From NCBI GenBank assembly GCA_947652115.1, contig OX393563.1, positions 10,066,083-10,130,082 of the forward strand: a stretch of 64,000 nucleotides of DNA, read 5' to 3'. The notes under the pieces are model-generated. The model worked only from the letters and a program-made list of their open reading frames with translations. It did not search any database and was not told the origin of the DNA. The stretch comes from Blastomussa wellsi. Lineage: Eukaryota > Cnidaria > Anthozoa > Scleractinia > Plerogyridae. The translations under genes and the position numbers were made by a program. Each line of letters starts with the position of its first letter. The stretch's first letter is position 1. Positions 11,101 to 45,680 of this stretch are shown in pieces.

Positions 11101-12604
11101 TCTCTTGAATTGGATCTTGTATTGATAAGTAGCAAATGAACTCCTAAGATTATGTTAAATAAAAAAAACAATATTAATGCATTTTATATGCACATATCAT
11201 GAAAATCAAGTGTATTTTTGGTTGGGGAGCAGGGTTGGCACAGTGGTGAGAACACTCGCCTTCCACCAATGTGGCCCAGGTTCGATTCTCTGCCCAGGCG
11301 TCACATGTGGGCCAAGTTTCTTGGTTCTCTACTCTGCTCCGAGAGAATTCTGATTCTGATTCTGGTATGCCTGTTTAGTGCTATATCTTCCAACTTCATT
11401 CGTCAATACACATGCGATAATGTCACTGAGGTCACAGTAGGACAGTAAATATTTTTTCATTTGATCTCTGATCCTCTTATTCAGTTTTCTACTAGTGATC
11501 GACCGAAATCGATAATCCAATCCCAAATGTTGTGATTATCGATATTTATCGATTATTTTAACTAATCGATTGATTGGTACAGAAAAATATCAACGATTAG
11601 CTTTTCGATGATCGATTTTGATTGATTTGTAATGTCCTGAATAATTATGAGGTGTACGTCAGACAACGCGAAGAGCTTGATGTCCTTATTCAATGACAAT
11701 GAACAACCTCATCAGTTATTTTAAACCCAATGTAGGCACTTCCAACAAAGCAACCTACCAACTAAACAAGATTTAACATTCTGATGATTACTAACAGTAA
11801 ACCTTAGCAGTGCGATCTGGCCCGTCCTGGTGTTGCTTAGCATATGAATGTTGTGATAGTAACATCATGAAATTTATTCTCGTTCCCAGAGCCAGCTGCC
11901 CCTCTTATATTAGCTGGCTGGGCTTGTGTATATGCATGAAGAACAAGTGGCTTTGGGGACACATGATTTGACTGTCTAGAACCTAACACAACAAGTTCAA
12001 TCAAATCACCCGTTTTAAACTAACTGACGACAAATAAAGTTTAAAACACGGCTGATGTGATTGGACTCCCTTTGTTATATAATTTTCTAGCTAATCAAAC
12101 AAGCGGCTCTGGGGCCTAGAATGCACAAAGTTTTGCCTATTATACTTAAAATAACTTACCTTAAGCCCCAAGAATTCCTTTATCCCATCATAGCTAGACT
12201 TACTAATAACTTCAGTACCTGGCTGATCAATTCTAGAAAAACATTACCAGAATGACACATGCCATTGAAATTGTAGCTTTGCGACATAGAACAGAAATAC
12301 GTAATTGTTTTCATAACAAACCAGTAACCTTTGCACCAAGATCACTATTCCAAACATTTGCACGATTGGTGCTGATTTATGTCTTTGCCATTAAACGTCT
12401 ACATACTCACGTGGTTTGAAGAGACAGATGAGCCATTTGTGGTAGATTCCTGATCGAATGCAAAACATCCGTAGTAAGATGAGGAACGGCGCCACCTCGA
12501 GTGTACAGTGTAAAACCAGGAGTCTGAACTTCATGATTATCTAATCTAAGAATACCTCTGCGGCAGCCTCTATTATCAAGCTTTTTGCGAACTGTAAAGT
12601 TCAT
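1573..12604 (-). CDS. QTRT2: Queuine tRNA-ribosyltransferase accessory subunit 2
   Basis: QTRT2 pairs with QTRT1 to form the eukaryotic enzyme that swaps guanine 34 for queuine in tRNA Asn, Asp, His and Tyr. QTRT2 is the non-catalytic, zinc-binding subunit. The exons, in order, are 12411-12604, 12160-12232, 11039-11143, 9427-9597, 7720-7819, 6061-6125, 4800-4851, 4430-4478, 3315-3518, 2011-2136 and 1573-1681. They sum to 1,248 nt (415 codons plus stop), which is the length of the human protein as I recall it. Family signatures seen include PHLT near residue 40, SVSVW in exon 3, RKSVDR in exon 4, [10 protein letters not shown] across exons 8/9 and RGCAL in exon 9. Zinc ligands C350, C352, C355 and H381 fit CxCxxCx25H. 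All junctions keep frame, provided the exon 8-9 intron is AT-AC rather than GT-AG. Introns hold many mobile elements. No paralogue was considered likely, because length and the zinc motif both match QTRT2. Confidence 0.93.
2380..2466 (-). repeat. tRNA-like sequence (tRNA pseudogene or SINE head)
   Basis: On the minus strand a box A-like TAGTGTAGTGGTAGTG is followed by a box B-like GGTTCGATTCT. Acceptor-stem pairing is poor and no 3' tail was identified. It lies in QTRT2 intron 9 and is probably a decayed tRNA or tRNA-derived SINE. Confidence 0.5.
3315..3518 (-). CDS. QTRT2: QTRT2 exon 9, following the AT-AC intron
   Basis: It encodes the [14 protein letters not shown] core and then a hydrophilic insert of about 45 residues rich in K, E, S and D. 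Frame with exon 8 is kept only if the exon starts just after an AC dinucleotide (3520-3519), giving ...DSS|YP. The donor is GTAAGG. Confidence 0.9.
3519..4429 (-). other. Candidate U12-type AT-AC intron in QTRT2
   Basis: On the minus strand the intron begins ATATCCTTT (4429-4421), the textbook U12 AT-AC donor. It ends in AC (3520-3519). A TTTTCCTTAATAC segment, close to the U12 branch consensus TTCCTTAAC, sits about 10 nt upstream. A GT donor further downstream (4408) would break frame and add non-conserved residues. Confidence 0.85.
5641..5896. repeat. Long hairpin repeat, related to Penelope-associated terminal repeat
   Basis: Two arms of about 98 bp (5641-5738 and 5742-5839) are near-perfect inverted copies, with TTTTATCAACTGGGTTGATAA at the outer ends and the GACGAAGGGCTAA word near the centre. 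The flank 5846-5896 continues the family ('...CCACCGACGCAGCAAC...TTTCTTTAGAAAC'). The same unit recurs at 44508-44650 and 45125-45226 beside a Penelope-like coding fragment. Confidence 0.8.
6061..6125 (-). CDS. QTRT2: QTRT2 exon 6 (65-nt exon)
   Basis: The acceptor TTTGTAG precedes codons [10 protein letters not shown] and the donor is GTCAGT. Entry phase 1 and exit phase 0 fit both neighbours exactly. The sequence matches the family's 'GF.LDGF' step between VAG (exon 5) and [11 protein letters not shown] (exon 7). Confidence 0.85.
6576..7289. mobile_element. CATTCTCG-family element, 714 bp, 9-bp TSD
   Basis: It begins CATTCTCGTCCCCAGAGCC and ends CTGGGGACGAGAATG. It is flanked by ATTGTGAGA (6567-6575) and ACTGTGAGA (7290-7298), a 9-bp target duplication with one mismatch. 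Each end is itself hairpin-prone (AGCC.CTTGT...ACAAGTGGCT). It lies in QTRT2 intron 5. No transposase coding was seen inside, so it is non-autonomous. Confidence 0.75.
7820..9426. other. QTRT2 intron 4, no feature
   Basis: This is AT-rich sequence with short A/T runs. I found no exon, RNA gene or recognisable element in it. Confidence 0.5.
10139..10580. mobile_element. Palindromic-end element, 442 bp, 10-bp TSD
   Basis: The ends are TAGCCTGCAGTGCAGGCGT and its inverse ACGCCTGCACTGCAGGCTA. The flanking AACAAGGGGG occurs at 10129-10138 and 10581-10590. It is locally GC-rich and has 'CAAGATGGCGGC' and 'GCCGCCATCTTGGA' as inner inverted pieces. It is non-coding and sits in QTRT2 intron 3. Confidence 0.8.
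11039..11143 (-). CDS. QTRT2: QTRT2 exon 3
   Basis: This 105-nt phase 0-0 exon was found from its [10 protein letters not shown] segment, the family's 'SVSVW..GR' motif. The acceptor is ATCTTAG and the donor is a weak GTGCTT. It lies in a stretch with no long ORF, so ORF-based annotation would miss it. Confidence 0.9.
11223..11368 (+). repeat. tRNA-derived SINE
   Basis: A tRNA-like head has box A (GGTTGGCACAGTGGTGAG) and box B (GGTTCGATTCT). A body with 'TTCTCTACTCTGCTCCGAGAG' follows, ending in a short GATTCT repeat. I recognise the head-plus-body arrangement from anthozoan genomes. It lies in QTRT2 intron 2. Confidence 0.75.
11874..12123. repeat. Diverged CATTCTCG-family copy
   Basis: It starts ATTCTCGTTCCCAGAGCC and ends GCGGCTCTGGGGCCTAGAATG, with the family's internal 'AATCAAATC' and 'TGATTGGACTCCCTTTG' phrases. 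No clear target duplication remains, so it is probably an old copy. Confidence 0.65.
12411..12604 (-). CDS. QTRT2: QTRT2 exon 1 (start codon)
   Basis: The ATG is at 12604-12602. The exon encodes the N-terminal strand of the TGT barrel, including [15 protein letters not shown], which aligns with the vertebrate 'G.LLYTK.G.APHLT' segment. The donor GTGAGT follows at 12410. It ends in phase 2. Confidence 0.93.
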
Positions 12605-12888
12605 CGTTCATGTTCACAGTCAAGACCACTGGCAAGTATGTCATGCAAGAATAGTACTCTTTCCTCTACCAGTAGATTACTGAGGCAATATGCAGCCAAA
12701 AAAACGAAATAATACAGCTTTAGGAATAAAAACAACAGAGGCAAAAGTAAAGAACTAAAACGGACTGCAAGGGACTTGTAAAAAGTTAAAAGAATACATT
12801 AAAATTCACAACATGAAAAGCTACCGCTGACCATTTATTTGGTTTCCTTTCTTTATAATTAATTGTAATTCATTCTTTTTCGCATGGT

Positions 12889-12961
12889 GGCCGCGTGGCC
12901 TAATGGATAAGGCGTCCGACTTCGGATCGGAAGATTGCGGGTTCGACTCCCGTCGTGGTCG
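12889..12961 (+). tRNA. tRNA-Arg (anticodon TCG)
   Basis: This is a complete 73-nt cloverleaf. Acceptor GGCCGCG pairs with CGTGGTC, allowing G-U pairs. The box A region is TGGCCTAATGG. The anticodon arm is TCCGA-CTTCGGA-TCGGA with TCG at 34-36, the box B region is GGTTCGACTCC and the discriminator is G. A T-rich run (TTTTTTT) follows directly as a Pol III terminator. It starts 285 bp upstream of the divergent QTRT2 ATG. Confidence 0.95.
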
Positions 12962-13871
12962 ATTATTTTTTTGGTCCTTCCATGACATTTGATCTTTTCA
13001 TTAAGTGCCGGCACAACGAAAATTTAATTTATTTTCATTTGCAACACAAAAATACAAACAATTGCTATTTGCGTACGTAGCTGGCGGGTGTATCCGGAAG
13101 CTGTCCGCACATTCTCGTCCGCACATAGCCCTTTTCGTTTGTCTTAGCTGGCAGGGCGAAGAACGAACGGCTTTGGGGACAAACGATTTTCAAAAAAATT
13201 CTAATTTTTTTTGGGCTGTTGAGAACAAAGAAATCTTAAACGGAAGTCAAAATATTCGCCGGCCGCCATATTACACGCAACATATAGAAACATCAATGCT
13301 ATATACATGAAGTCCGGAAGTAGGTCATTCTCGTCCCCAGAGCCGCTTGTCCCTCTTAGCCGACTGGACCTGTGCACGAGGAACAAGTGGCTCTGGGGAC
13401 ACACGATTTGATTCGCTGAAATCAAAGAAAAGAAGTCCAATCACATCAGCCGTTTTAAACGCGCTAACGACTAGTATACCTAAAAGGTAAAAATGCTGCC
13501 AAAGGGGAGGACGAAATAACTGTGCTAGCAGTAACTTTATGAACTGTACTATCTTGTCTGCTTGAAACAATGAAGAAATGCGAGATGCCATTGACTATGC
13601 TAATTGGAAGTCACATTTGAAGCGTAAGGCACATTTACTGTCAAGCTCCCCATCTTATACCACCTGTCTAAATGAGTCTTCCACAAAAATTTGAACGGCC
13701 CCCCAAGTATCAACATTCTGCAAAGGACAGTACAGAAAAAAGCTCTTTAATAAAACTATAAAACAAGCATTTGTTGTCAGCTATTAACACAGTAAGATCC
13801 ACCTTTCGCTGTTGACATAACTGATGCCTCTTAACAGTAACAATCAATGTTGTAAAACTACAAACTATGAT

Positions 13872-14105
13872 CATGAGAGACTCAATGAAACGGAAATTTT
13901 GGCATATATTACGGGAAAAATTATCTTGTGAAAAAGATAAAATTTCTCTCGAGTGTTTTCACTGGTTATTCAACAAAAGTTCGAAGGTTTAGTCGAGTAA
14001 TTTAATATAGTAACTTGTGATAAAATTTTCATTTTGCATTTGAGTTGACAGAGAGCGCATTGAATTTGCTGGTTTTGCGTGCGAGCAAACATGAATCGAA
14101 ACTTA
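13872..14105 (+). repeat. Truncated copy of the 21622-21940 Tc1-like element
   Basis: It shares an ordered series of phrases with 21658-21890 ('GAGAGACTCAATGAA', 'TTTTCACTGGTTATTCAAC', 'AACTTGTGATAAAATTTTC', 'GCGCATTGAATTT'). The terminal GTACCRCT ends are lost. Confidence 0.75.
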
Positions 14106-15279
14106 TTAGACTTATTGCGTTCGTCACAAATAGGAAACGTGAATGAAAGCAATCTCAAAATTGAAAATAAAGACACCAGGAAAAAGCGCTTGCGTAAAGC
14201 GCTTCACGGGATATTTTGACTTCACAACAGACAGTGCGTTGAATTTGCACGTTGTTATGTTTCTCAGGCTTGTGTGCGAGCGGCCGAACGAACTCAAAAT
14301 TGGTTTTAACCGCTAAAATTTATTACTTCCATTACAAATACAAAACTTGAGTTAAAGCATTATCAAAAATCTAAAATAAAGATACCAGCAAAGGTGAACA
14401 CTTTCTCCCTTTCGTTAAACTCGCATCGCCAGAAGCGATTAAACGAGGTTGTAAAAACCCAAGGTTTTATGGACAACTTTCGACAGCAGCGTTTTTGTCG
14501 TGCTTTCGTGACCTTTGCTCATGCTCTCCTCTGAACCCAAGAATCTCGTCTACATTTATATTTAAAAGGCACTTTTACCCAGCGAATATCTGGATAGTTT
14601 TTGTTTCTTTCAGTTTTCAAAAATCCAAAACAAAATAACTTCAAATCACCGAGTTGTTTTCAAGCATAACACATGTCTGGGATGCCGAGCCCGGAATGCA
14701 CGTGTTTTGTTCTTTCCCTCCGGCAATCAGCCGATCGATCAAGAACGAAACGTAAAATTTGGACTTGATCAAAGAAAGGTACATTTCATCTGATAAACGT
14801 ATTTCTTAACTCCAAAAGAAACCAAAATTCAAGCTGAAAGACAAATAACCATTGGTTAGAAAGAGCCGACAAAAATAGTCCGATAACGAAGCCGACGGTG
14901 TAATCGACTGCACACGCTAAGTCATCTTCTCACGCAAAAACCACTGCGCATCCTAAATCTCCCATTTGCACATAACCACAATTCCTTGCGCCTTTGATCT
15001 TACCGCCGACCAGAATTCCTTGCGTTTCGTAAAAAAGTGATTGCAAGCCCCTATAATGTAATCTTATGCCGATTAGAGAGCTGCCTCGCTCGTTCGCTTC
15101 ATGCTCACTCGCTGCGGCAGCAATAAAGGATTTTAAAAGGGCTGATGTGATTGGACTCCCTTTGTTTGATAACAGCGAATCAAATCATGTGTCCCCAGAG
15201 CCACTTGTTCCTCGTGCACAGGCCCAGCCGGCTAAGAGGGACAAGTAGCTCTGGGGACGAGAATGAAATCGAGGTATGT

Positions 15280-15606
15280 CATTCTCGTCCCAATAGCCCT
15301 TTTCGTTTCTCTTAGCCTGCAGGGCCTTGGCACGAAAAACGAAGGGCTCAGGAGACATTTGATTTCAAGTCCGAGATTCTAAGACTTCCAGACTTCATGT
15401 ATATAGCATTGATGGCTCTACATATTTTGTGTTGTAATAAGGCGGCCGGCGAACATTTTCACTTCCGTTTAAGATTTCTTTGTTCTCAACAGCCAATAAA
15501 GAAAATTCGAATTTTTTTGAAAATCGTATGTCCCCAGAGCCCTTCGTTTTTCGTGCCAAGGCCCTGCCGGCTAAGAGAAACGAAAAGGGCTATGGGGACG
15601 AGAATG
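15280..15606. mobile_element. CATTCTCG-family MITE, 327 bp, 9-bp TSD
   Basis: The terminal inverted repeats of about 90 bp carry AGCCCTTTTCGTT and its inverse. The flanks are GAGGTATGT (15271-15279) and GAGGCATGT (15607-15615). Removing it joins the sequence into a continuous end of the host element. Confidence 0.8.
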
Positions 15607-15622
15607 GAGGCATGTCTCCAGA

Positions 15623-15807
15623 CATTCTCGTCCCCAGAACCACTTGTCCCTCTTAACCTTTATCGTTAGCGCGTTTAAAACGGCTGATGTGATTGGACTT
15701 CCTTTGTTTGATTTCAGCGAATCAAATCGTGTGTCCCCAGAGCCACTTGTTCCTCGTGCACAGGTCCAGCCGGCTAAGAGGGACAAGTGGCTCTGGGGAC
15801 GAGAATG
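15623..15807. mobile_element. CATTCTCG-family MITE, 185 bp, perfect 9-bp TSD
   Basis: It starts CATTCTCGTCCCCAGA and ends TCTGGGGACGAGAATG. It is flanked by an exact GTCTCCAGA duplication (15614-15622 and 15808-15816). It was inserted into the right end of the 2.8-kb element and is the cleanest insertion of the family here. Confidence 0.88.
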
Positions 15808-16555
15808 GTCTCCAGAGCCCTCCGTGTCACGTGCCAAGGCTCCGCCGGCTAAGAGAAACGAAAAGGGCTATGGGGACGAGAATGCCGTCCGCAGCAACGA
15901 AGGTGGCTGCGAGTGGATTGGTGACGGGTCGAGTTGAGGAAATTCTCGCGGGCTTCAACTCACCCGCGTATTTACGACCAACGTACCCCCGCTCGATTCC
16001 CACGTACGGGAGGCGTGCACACGCCAGGGCGGGCGGAAAAGGCCTTTTCTCCTAGCTGCTGAAAGCCTAGTCATAGCGTTCTCACGCACAATCGCTTCTA
16101 CTGTTTGCATTCTACCCCGGGAGGCTATTCAATTATTTTATTGCTAGACTAAAAACAACGGAGGATATCAAAATGAACGCAAAGAAAAAAATTACCCTCA
16201 AATTATAGAACTTAAAACTGAGCATGTTTTGTTGGCAGGAACAAGGGAACGATTCTTTCTCCGATTATCCCTCCCTTTGGCCTGCCACCCGACACCACCC
16301 ATCTTTCAAGCCTGTCTCCTGTCGATGTTCTAATCCATCACCCACCATGCATCTCCCTTGATTCCCCTGGGATGAAGATGAAAGACAGCCGGATAGAAAG
16401 AATTTCGCTTCTATAAATAAGTAATTTTGGCCAGCCGTACATTTTCGAGTGACTTGAACTCGTGTGTCGTTATTCTCATGGCCAGAGCGCACGATCCTTC
16501 TGGTCTACGTCAGTTTTCAGATTGATTATATAATATATTATTGATTATTAAAAAC

Positions 16556-16785
16556 TAGCTATGGTATATTGCATTTCCTGAGTTTTGATTGGTTTAGAGG
16601 CAATGGTGTACGAGCTCATATACCATTGACCTACAAATGTGGTGGGTGTACGCGCAAAAGAATGCGTTTTTCACAATGTTTGTTCAATATTTTTTGGGCG
16701 TTTTTAATAAAACAATTATTCCACTCGCGCTTGTTGGATACGATATCATATCCAACGCGCGCTCGTGGAATAATTGTTAATTATA
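16556..16785. repeat. Dispersed repeat with hairpin end
   Basis: It contains AACAATTATTCCACTCGCGC and its inverse GCGCGCTCGTGGAATAATTGTT around a GATATC centre. A second copy is at 45438-45680 and a degraded one near 985-1150. All begin around 'TTCCTGAGTT.TGAT.GG'. Confidence 0.75.
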
Positions 16786-17017
16786 TAATATATATATTGG
16801 GTACATTACTTTCGTCTCAATGTGATTGGGGGGGCGGGGGCATTTCCCAGCGCTTCCCAGCGACGAGTGCGAGGAGTTGTGTCCAGCCCAACTAACAGTT
16901 CTGAAGGAGGCTGGATGCAACATTACATTACGTCCAATGATGCACCGTGTGTCTGCGTCTTGACGTTCAACATTCCAGCAGTTCTTCAAACAAACAAACT
17001 CCATGTTTGAATCTGCT

Positions 17018-17023
17018 TTTATT
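17018..17023 (-). promoter_or_regulatory. Candidate PRRC2 polyadenylation signal
   Basis: AATAAA on the minus strand, about 355 nt beyond the PRRC2 stop codon. The region between holds no other minus-strand AATAAA that I could see. Confidence 0.4.
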
Positions 17024-17376
17024 CTCATGATTATCACAAAAATGCTCGAATTTGCAGTGGTGAAATGTCTCACCTCTGTTAAGTCATGAAAGCCTAATAA
17101 TAATAACAATAAATTAACTCATCGCAAACCTCTGTACAAACATTCCATAGACTAATTTACAGTGTTGCGGCAATGAGAGAATAAACAATTATGAAGAAAA
17201 CGACTACGCGAGTATTCCCGAAGGGAAAACCTTTCACAAACTAACATTACAAACATGAAGTTTAATCACGCGTATAATATACTTCTCCTAATACGTGGTT
17301 TTTACCACAAAAGCAAGTTCTCGCTGGGCAGACAAATAAAATTACCGACAATTCGGTATCTTAAAAAAGTTTTTCT

Positions 17377-43441
<26,065 letters not shown>

Positions 43442-44132
43442 TCTGGATAGGTAGTCATGAAGATAAGAAGCGGTGAAAAATGTCCCAAACTTGCAAATTC
43501 CTTCGACGTCAAAATTTTTCGTGCAACCTCAATATGGCGGAAGGGCGAAAAGCTTGGTGACGTTTGACGAAGTTATCCCCGCGTCTAACAGTTCTCTCCA
43601 GCAAAGAATCCAATCGAAGTTTTCTTGAGTTTTTCCTTTATAACTACAAATCAGCCTGACGCCTTGTACTTGAGTGATTACTTCGGATGGTTTGGATGAA
43701 ATTTCAAAGCCAAGATGGTGGAAAAAAGCGACAACGTCAAAGCCAGCAGCAAATTAAAATTTTATACGCTGCTCGTACACGAAGAATTGTATGCGAGATG
43801 ACGTAATGAGATTCCGACACGTTCCGACTTATATGCCGAAGATATCCGAAGGTCAGCGGGCCACACGATGGAGAAATTATTATGTCCCCAACGTTTTAAT
43901 ATTTAACAAATAAAGAAGCCTAAGCCATGTATTATACTGTCATAAAACACGAAGGGCATTTGAGAACACGAATTGCTTGCAAACGGCGGAAAATCAACAC
44001 TGCGGCCCCACTTCTCGCGGGTTAATTTTTAATTCTTTTTACTATCGCGCGGGCAACTGGGGACGAGGCCGCCGTCTGCGCGACGTGAAACAAAAGCCGG
44101 AAATCCGTCTGTGTTCGCAGGGTACTTGAGGC

Positions 44133-44209
44133 TAGCCTGCGTTGCAGCCAGACGTTTCACATAATCCTCGGACTATACCGGCGATTTTGTCCGTCTGCGA
44201 CGCAGGCTA
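44133..44209. mobile_element. 77-bp MITE with TAGCCTGCG ends, 8-bp TSD
   Basis: The ends TAGCCTGCGTTGCAGCCAGACG (in pieces) and CGTCTGCGACGCAGGCTA are inverted. The flanks CTTGAGGC (44125-44132) and CTTAAGGC (44210-44217) differ by one base. It shares 'GGACTATACC' and 'GTCCGTCTG' with the ends of the helicase repeat. Confidence 0.7.
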
Positions 44210-44525
44210 CTTAAGGCGGGAGACTACCTGAATTTGAATGAAATTTTGAGAGGTTAATTAAAGAAGGTATAAAGGGAAGAAAATTAGTTTTGAAACAATA
44301 ACTGCAAAATGCAACTCACCGCCCATAGACTTGACATTGCTCTTCAATCTCGTCTTCAGAGCCTGTGTTACTCTTATCCAGCGGAACAAAAAACGCAATG
44401 GCTCTGTGTGATTCAAAAACCAGAACCAAGTTTGATTGTGCGCGTGCGTCGTAGATTGAAACAAGGTTTCAACAGCCAATCAGGCTTGGTCGTCTTAGTT
44501 CCGGGTTGATCACTTGTGGGGGTAG

Positions 44526-44561
<36 letters not shown>

Positions 44562-44741
44562 GTATAACAATATAATGGTTTTATCAACTGGGCACCGTAA
44601 AGAGATTCGAGAGCTGACGTTTCCAACGTTAGCCCTTCGTCGGAGCGAATCAAGGAATTGTAGGTCGTGTGTTGTTTATATACAGAAAGACGGAGCTTCG
44701 CTATTGGTTGGTGTCTGGTAACGTGAAAACAACGGAATAAA

Positions 44742-45262
44742 TTAGTTGAATGAAAAGCGTTCGTTGATACCGTGAGGATTAAGAGTGCCGATTTGAAAAA
44801 TAAATTGTTGTTCTAGAGTTTTGCGACTTTCCGTGCTTCCTTGGTGAAGGGAAAGGCCGCAGACTGTCATATGTTGCTTAGAATGATTTGGGAGATTGAA
44901 GTGTCTCGCGACCGGTTTCGATGCATTTTTGTCGTCTTTCTCTACGTCCCGAAGGTTTTCTCGGAATTGGTCGCCTAATCGTCTCCCTGTTTCGCCGATG
45001 TATAACTTTTTGCAAAGAGTGCAAGTTATGCAGTTTATGACATTGGCTCAGGTACAGGTGCAATGATCAGTGATCTTGATAGATCGCTTGGGTGCCGATA
45101 TTTTGTCAACGTTGTGAATGAAAGGTTCGCTCCGACGAAGGGCTAACGCTCGAAACGTCAGCAATTTAAACTCTTTACGGTGGCCAATTGACATTATCAA
45201 CCCAGTTGATAAAACCAAATTATATTGTGAATGAAAGGGTATGTTTTGCATCGTGCGCGAAC
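44742..45262 (-). pseudogene. Penelope-like element fragment, GIY-YIG endonuclease end
   Basis: The minus strand encodes a Cys-rich linker (CITCTLC) and KKLYIGETGRRLGDQFREN, the YIG half of a GIY-YIG nuclease. It then runs on through PVARHFNLPNHSKQHM and FIFQIGTLNPHGINERF to a TAA at 44744. Upstream (45237-45262) FKCVRARCKTYPF continues the same protein. A TGA interrupts it near 45051 and a 102-bp repeat is inserted at 45125-45226. The reverse-transcriptase core is missing. A short plus-strand piece of the same protein (KITDHFTCTSANV) is at about 45365-45423. Confidence 0.82.
45125..45226. mobile_element. Solo terminal-repeat insertion, 102 bp, with TSD
   Basis: It contains CTCCGACGAAGGGCTAACGC and ends with ATAAAACCAAATTATATT. 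GTGAATGAAAG flanks both sides (45114-45124 and 45227-45237), extendable to 14 bp. It interrupts Penelope coding cleanly, so it moved on its own. Inverted relatives are at 44572-44650 and 5641-5840. Confidence 0.82.
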
Positions 45263-45437
45263 GCATTTAAAAGTTCCGGGTTGATCACGTGTTTGGAATG
45301 CACTTCCGACTAAAAAGTTACCTATGTTTTTGTCGCGTTTGAAAGAAATTAATGGAGGTTGCGAAAAGATCACTGATCATTTCACCTGTACCTCAGCCAA
45401 TGTCAGCTATTACATAACTTGCACTCCTTATTAACAG

Positions 45438-45599
45438 CTAGCTATGGTATATCGCATTTCCTGAGTTCTGATCGGTTTAGAGGCAATGGTATCTGAGCTC
45501 ATATACCATTAACCTACAAATATGGTTGGTGTACACGTAAAAGAATGCATTTTTCGCCATGTTTGTACAATATTTTTGGGGCGTTTTTAATAAAACAAC

Positions 45600-45630
<31 letters not shown>

Positions 45631-45680
45631 GTTATATCTTCCATCTCATATCCAACGCGCGCTCGTGGAATAATTGTTAC
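45438..45680. repeat. Second copy of the 16556-16785 hairpin repeat
   Basis: It has the same order of phrases as 16556-16785 (GCTATGGTATAT.GCATTTCC, AATATTTTTGGGGCG, ATTCCACTCGCGC) and the same closing hairpin around CCATCTCATATCCAACGCGC. Confidence 0.78.

Larger units (their letters stand above)
13110..15884. mobile_element. Nested CATTCTCG-family element, 2.8 kb, 9-bp outer TSD
   Basis: The left end (CATTCTCGTCC..ATAGCCCTTTTCG) and right end (CGAAAAGGGCTATGGGGACGAGAATG in pieces) belong to one subfamily. The flanks are CTGTCCGCA (13101-13109) and CCGTCCGCA (15885-15893). Inside lie two younger copies with their own duplications (15280-15606 and 15623-15807). Left and right halves of a second subfamily lie at about 13327-13515 and 15118-15267. 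A copy of the repeat seen in the PRRC2 intron sits at 13872-14100. Short plus and minus reading frames across this block are products of the inverted repeats. Confidence 0.7.

Noticed and set aside
15571..16055. Overlapping reading frames on both strands
   Set aside because: They repeat the translated terminal hairpins of the CATTCTCG family (for example PEPLVPRAQ...PAKRDK) and are repeat artefacts.
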